Below the pieces are notes generated by a model, which searched no databases, was not told the DNA's origin, and worked only from the letters and a program-made list of their open reading frames with translations. DNA of 38,390 nt from Anaerobiospirillum sp. NML120448. Lineage in GTDB: Bacteria > Pseudomonadota > Gammaproteobacteria > Enterobacterales > Succinivibrionaceae. The position numbers and the translations under genes were made by a program. Location of the stretch: positions 1 through 38,390 of the forward strand of contig NZ_JALKIM010000031.1 of assembly GCF_023050945.1 (NCBI RefSeq), read 5' to 3'. Below, piece after piece: positions 34,825 through 38,390 of this stretch (the first letter of the stretch is position 1; every line of letters starts with the position of its first letter).

Positions 34825-36035
34825 TTGAAAAATCTCCTGTATTTGCCTCTGGCCGCACACTAAAATAAGTGCTCGCACCCCAACCTTAAATGACATTTAA
34901 TTAGGCTCCTCATCATGCCAAAGCCCAATTAAATGCCATTGTCAAGCATGGTAATAGCCACCTCAAGCTAACTTTCACCCACCACCACTCATCAGCCCTA
35001 TAAGCTCATCACTACACTATGCCCACAACCTTTACCAAGCCAAGCCAAGCCAAGCCAACTAACTCCATGTAACGCTCTTTAGCGCTAAACAAAGCAAAGC
35101 GTAGCTGTCCTTACAAACAAGCGCACACATAGTATTACTCTTAGCAACCAAGTCTTAAGACTTTACGTCCGTAAAATAAAACCAAACTGGCCTAGCCCCA
35201 TTGCTATTTACAATAAGTTTGCGCTTTATCTTGTTTAAACAAGTATTCCTCACCTAAATAAAGGTGCTCAACATAGTGAGTTTTTAAAGCATGTTAGTGA
35301 TAGTAAAGAGCTTTTTACAAATAGCTCTTTTAAACTGTTTTAGCTGCATGATGGAAAGTAAAATTTAGCCTTGATATGAAACTATTGGCCAAAATAATAG
35401 CTAAGACTACTTAAACAAAGCTACCTAGCCTTCTTAAGTTGATTCCTAGCCTCTATACATTCTACTAAAACAAACTTACTCTTTTGAGTAAGACCTTATA
35501 TGCAACAAACGCTTATATCCTGCTGCCATCCATAATAAACAGATAAACAAGCAAAATATTGAGCCCAACACCTTTAATCATAAAGGCTACTTAAACCCAG
35601 TTCTCTATTTTAGCAAAATAAACACAGCTCTTGCTTAGCTTTTTATCTCATCCTCCATAATGACCAAAATTTCAATACCGCCACCAGCCATCCAAATCCC
35701 TCACTCAGCCCAACGCAGTTTGCCAAACCACTCCCCAATCATCCTTTCCACGTAGCAACCCCAAAAAGTAAAACATACTTTTGATAGGGATAGTGTCACA
35801 GTGTCACCACGTAAGCACATATATCAGCTGCCATGAAAATATTTTGCCCTAATTAGTCTGAACATAAACAAAGAAGCTGCCCTTTCCATTTCAAAGTAAG
35901 CCTAACCACCCTATCTAAACACCAGTAGAATGACCTATAACGAACAAATGCTACAACAACGCTATAGATTATTATCTAGCGTTTGTATCTATGTTTGCTC
36001 TTATAAGGCTAATTTACGCTATTTGCTAAAATATT
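34825..36035. other. 1.2-kb spacer between cpoB and the flagellin array
   Basis: No gene is seen on either strand. It contains a CAAGC pentamer run (35036-35058). The cpoB promoter should lie in the first few hundred bases but is not obvious. Confidence 0.5.
35036..35058. repeat. CAAGC pentanucleotide repeat
   Basis: Four CAAGC units plus a partial one, in non-coding DNA. Confidence 0.8.
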
Positions 36036-36062
36036 TAAACTATTACAATCATATACCGTTAA
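36036..36062 (+). promoter_or_regulatory. sigma-28 (FliA) promoter of flagellin array
   Basis: TAAA (36036-36039), exactly 15 nt, then ACCGTTAA (36055-36062). The enterobacterial consensus is TAAA-N15-GCCGATAA, so the -10 matches 6 of 8 and the spacing is exact. The leader would be about 115 nt and contains a GACTG / CAGTC hairpin (36119-36144). Confidence 0.7.
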
Positions 36063-36183
36063 GTGGTATGTAAGCACAAATTTCTGTTCATTCTTGTGAA
36101 AAACAGAAAAAGAAAGAGACTGTTAATAAGTACGTAACACAGTCAGCTAAAAGAATTTTTTGAGATTATAGAGGTATAGAGAA

Positions 36184-37089
36184 ATGGCAGTTTACGTAAA
36201 TACCAACGTATCTTCATTAAATGGCCGTCGCTATTTAAATAACGTTCAGAACCAGTTAACCACTACTTATCAGCGCTTAAGCTCTGGTATGCGTATTAAC
36301 TCTGCCAAGGACGACGCAGCTGGCTTACAAATCGCAGATCGTTTAACCACCCAAATCAACGGCTTAAACCAAGGCAACCGCAACACCAATGACGGTATCG
36401 CTTTAGCCCAGACCATTGAAGGTGCTCTTGATGAGACCTCCTCAATGCTCCAAAAGATCCGTACCTTAGCCGTACAATCTGCAAACGGCACAAACACAGC
36501 TGATGATCGTAAGGCTCTTGATACTGAAGCAAAATCTCTTCAAGCTGAAATTACCCGTATTGCTCAGCAAACTAAGTTTGGTGGCAAGACCGTTCTTAAT
36601 GGTGCAACCTCTGCTGATACAATTTATGGTGCACAAAATGGTACTGGCTCTGCTGCTGGCAAGCTTACCCTACAAGTTGGCGCTAATAAAGGTGATGAAA
36701 TTTCTTTTGATGTAGGCAAATTTACTTTCAGCTTTGTTGCATCTGTTGCAGCAGGTAAGAATGCTAATGCTGGCTTCTCAAATGGCAAAATTGTATTAGG
36801 TACTGCCTCTGCTGCTAAGGCAGCTATCGAGCTTATGGACAAGATGATTGCTGTAGTAGATTCACAGCGCTCTGGCTTGGGTGCCATCCAAAATCGACTC
36901 GAGTCCTCTATCCGCAATCAGTCTAACGTTGCAGCTAACCAGTCTGATGCACGTAGCCGTATTCGCGATGCTGACTTTGCTGAGGAGTCTGCAAACTTAA
37001 GCCAGCAATCCATTATTCAGCAGGCTGCTACCTCTATGCTCATGCAGGCTAACAGCCGTCCACAATTAGCCCTCTCTATGCTTGGCTAA
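36184..37089 (+). CDS. fliC: flagellin, copy 1 of the tandem array
   Basis: 301 aa, a short flagellin. The N-terminal D0/D1 is canonical (MAVYVNTNVSSLNGRRYLNN, LSSGMRINSAKDDAAGLQIA, NDGIALAQTIEGALDE), as is the C-terminal D1/D0 (LGAIQNRLESSIRNQSN, DARSRIRDADFAEESANLS, ending ALSMLG). Between them, residues about 140-215 form a small variable domain, so the surface-exposed D2/D3 is minimal. The first 105 residues and the last 75 are identical to copy 2, and the DNA there is almost identical, which suggests recent duplication or gene conversion. GAGG lies 9 nt before the ATG. A sigma-28 promoter lies upstream, and an ATCCCTTAAG hairpin separates it from copy 2. Confidence 0.95.
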   Translation: MAVYVNTNVSSLNGRRYLNNVQNQLTTTYQRLSSGMRINSAKDDAAGLQIADRLTTQINGLNQGNRNTNDGIALAQTIEGALDETSSMLQKIRTLAVQSANGTNTADDRKALDTEAKSLQAEITRIAQQTKFGGKTVLNGATSADTIYGAQNGTGSAAGKLTLQVGANKGDEISFDVGKFTFSFVASVAAGKNANAGFSNGKIVLGTASAAKAAIELMDKMIAVVDSQRSGLGAIQNRLESSIRNQSNVAANQSDARSRIRDADFAEESANLSQQSIIQQAATSMLMQANSRPQLALSMLG

Positions 37090-37119
37090 TTACTAATTAT
37101 CTGACTCTCAGATAACTTT

Positions 37120-37152
37120 ATCCCTTAAGCAAAATTTATAGTCTTAAGGGAT
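37120..37152 (+). terminator. inter-flagellin hairpin 1
   Basis: ATCCCTTAAG / CTTAAGGGAT, perfect arms with a 13-nt loop, then CATTT. A weak T tract suggests partial termination or mRNA stabilisation. The same hairpin follows copy 2. Confidence 0.65.
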
Positions 37153-37190
37153 CATTTCACAAATTAAAAGGGTATATAGAGGTAATAAAA

Positions 37191-38108
37191 ATGGCAGTTT
37201 ATGTAAATACTAACGTTTCTTCATTAAATGGCCGTCGCTATTTAAATAACGTTCAGAACCAGTTAACCACTACTTATCAGCGCTTAAGCTCTGGTATGCG
37301 TATTAACTCTGCTAAGGACGACGCAGCTGGCTTACAAATCGCAGATCGTTTAACCACTCAAATCAACGGTTTAAATCAAGGTAACCGTAACACCAATGAC
37401 GGTATCGCTTTAGCCCAGACCATTGAAGGTGCTCTTGATGAGACCTCCTCAATGCTCCAAAAGATTCGTACCTTAGCCGTACAATCAGCCAACGGTACCA
37501 ACACCGCTGAGGATCGTAAGGCTTTAACAACCGAAGGTAATGCCTTAGTTGCTGAAATTACTCGTATTGCTCAGCAAACTAAGTTTGGCGGCAAGACTGT
37601 ATTAAATGGTGCTACAGGTGCTGAAACTATTTATGGTTCACAAGTAGCTACTGCTGATAGAGGTAAAGGCGCTAAGCTCACTTTACAAGTTGGTGCTAAT
37701 AAGGGTGATGAGATCTCCTTTGATGTGGCTGCATTCACCTTCAAAGATATTTTATCTGCTGTAAAAGGCACCCCAGGCGATGTAACCAAGGCTGCAACCA
37801 ATACAGCTATTATTTTAAGCGCTGCCTCTTCTGCAAAAGCTGCAATCGCTTTAATGGACGCTATGATTGCTAAGGTAGATTCTCAGCGTTCAGGCTTAGG
37901 TGCCATCCAAAATCGACTTGAGTCCTCTATCCGCAACCAATCTAACGTTGCTGCTAACCAGTCCGATGCTCGTTCTCGTATTCGCGATGCTGACTTTGCT
38001 GAGGAGTCTGCAAACTTAAGCCAGCAGTCCATTATTCAACAGGCTGCTACTTCTATGTTAATGCAGGCTAACAGCCGTCCACAATTAGCCCTCTCTATGC
38101 TTGGCTAA
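37191..38108 (+). CDS. fliC: flagellin, copy 2 of the tandem array
   Basis: 305 aa, with the same D0/D1 ends as copy 1. Differences concentrate at residues about 107-122 and 140-220: for example ATADRGKGAKLTLQVGANKG, then a stretch with SAVKGTPGDVTKAATN that replaces the copy 1 variable segment. It has the GGTAATAAAA leader and ATG context that is repeated before the third copy. I see no sigma-28 promoter of its own in the 100-bp gap, so it may rely on read-through from copy 1, modulated by the intervening hairpin. It should be a filament subunit assembled with copy 1 outside the cell. Confidence 0.95.
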   Translation: MAVYVNTNVSSLNGRRYLNNVQNQLTTTYQRLSSGMRINSAKDDAAGLQIADRLTTQINGLNQGNRNTNDGIALAQTIEGALDETSSMLQKIRTLAVQSANGTNTAEDRKALTTEGNALVAEITRIAQQTKFGGKTVLNGATGAETIYGSQVATADRGKGAKLTLQVGANKGDEISFDVAAFTFKDILSAVKGTPGDVTKAATNTAIILSAASSAKAAIALMDAMIAKVDSQRSGLGAIQNRLESSIRNQSNVAANQSDARSRIRDADFAEESANLSQQSIIQQAATSMLMQANSRPQLALSMLG

Positions 38109-38137
38109 TTACTAATTATCTAATTTTTAGATAATAA

Positions 38138-38175
38138 ATCCCTTAAGCCAAATATGTGGTCTTAAGGGATTCTTT
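38138..38175 (+). terminator. inter-flagellin hairpin 2
   Basis: ATCCCTTAAG (38138-38147) / CTTAAGGGAT (38161-38170), then TCTTT. It is the duplicate of the hairpin at 37120-37152. Confidence 0.65.
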
Positions 38176-38230
38176 ACAGATTAAGAATAGTTCTTTTGAC
38201 AAATAGAACGAGTATATAGAGGTAATAAAA

Positions 38231-38270
38231 ATGGCAGTTTACGTAAATACTAACGTTTCTTCCTTAAATG
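38231..38270 (+). pseudogene. flagellin, copy 3, interrupted after 13 codons
   Basis: The ATG, its GGTAATAAAA leader and 13 codons (MAVYVNTNVSSLN) match copies 1 and 2. From 38271 the sequence has no relation to flagellin, where GGCCGTCGCTATTTAAAT would be expected. The window ends 120 bp later, so the rest of the gene, if any remains, lies outside. Confidence 0.85.
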
Positions 38271-38390
38271 ATGGGGTATACTTGTCTTCATAGAAAAACA
38301 TGGCGGGAGCAGCTTTTATGCTGCGACCGCCTATAATACAGGAGACATAGTATGCCGTCAAATACTAAATTCAATCGATCGAAATTGACT
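38271..38390 (+). mobile_element. probable left end of an insertion element (partial)
   Basis: Foreign sequence begins exactly inside the third flagellin. It carries a GC-rich hairpin (38303-38332), AGGAG (38340-38344), and an ATG at 38352 that opens a frame (MPSNTKFNRSKLT) running off the window end, possibly a transposase start. The family cannot be named from 13 residues. Confidence 0.5.
38303..38332 (+). repeat. hairpin with tandem GA internal loop
   Basis: GGCGG-GA-GCAGC, a 6-nt loop, then GCTGC-GA-CCGCC: two perfect 5-bp stems flanking symmetric GA/GA mismatches, close to the putative element end and just before its first ATG. Confidence 0.7.

Overview
The window looks like chromosomal DNA of a fermentative, flagellated, AT-rich gammaproteobacterium. 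The best fit is the Succinivibrionaceae (Anaerobiospirillum/Succinivibrio type). The basis is TTA-rich codon use, gammaproteobacterial orthologues (YfbV, Pta, YfcH, LonH/YcbZ, Hpt, YjjP/YjjB, TamA/TamB, CpoB), a putative succinate exporter pair, and FNR-like sites in front of the phosphotransacetylase genes. This assignment is an inference from gene content; no database search was possible.

Layout. 1-2.0 kb: a 5'-truncated flagellin remnant, then a 464-aa protein with helix-turn-helix segments resembling the DNA-binding parts of IS3-type transposases but no DDE core. The two are closed by near-identical terminators. 2.2-9.8 kb: yfbV, a stand-alone copy of the Pta N-terminal domain, full-length pta, and yfcH. 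This is a loosened version of the yfbV-ackA-pta-...-yfcH neighbourhood of E. coli, with ackA absent. 10-13 kb: an SDR dehydrogenase and an unrecognised Ser/Asn-rich protein, set in long repeat-rich spacers. 13.9-15.4 kb: yjjP-yjjB. 15.6-18.7 kb (minus): hpt followed by an enlarged LonH/YcbZ. 20-23 kb: an unrecognised 486-aa protein and an exported alpha/beta hydrolase. 23-33.3 kb (minus): an exported class A beta-lactamase-like protein whose catalytic motifs are all substituted, then tamB and tamA. 34 kb (minus): cpoB, away from any tol-pal genes. 36.2-38.4 kb: two tandem flagellin genes and the first 13 codons of a third, which is interrupted by foreign DNA that probably is the left end of a mobile element.

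How it fits together. Pta and YjjPB point to anaerobic mixed-acid (acetate/succinate) metabolism. A perfect FNR-type palindrome lies at class II spacing upstream of a TATATT box in front of pta, and a one-mismatch version precedes its stand-alone paralogue. TamAB, CpoB, the exported hydrolase and the beta-lactamase-like protein are envelope functions. The flagellin array has a good sigma-28 promoter.

The most unusual points are these: the paired Pta/Pta-N-domain system with a cysteine-rich regulatory half; the beta-lactamase-fold pseudoenzyme; the DDE-less transposase-like DNA-binding protein; a TamA with a lipobox; and long spacers (about 30 percent of the window is non-coding) carrying short-period repeats, including 16 consecutive NNN-GCN hexamers. 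Both window ends fall at flagellin/mobile-element junctions, so the window may be a contig ended by repeats.
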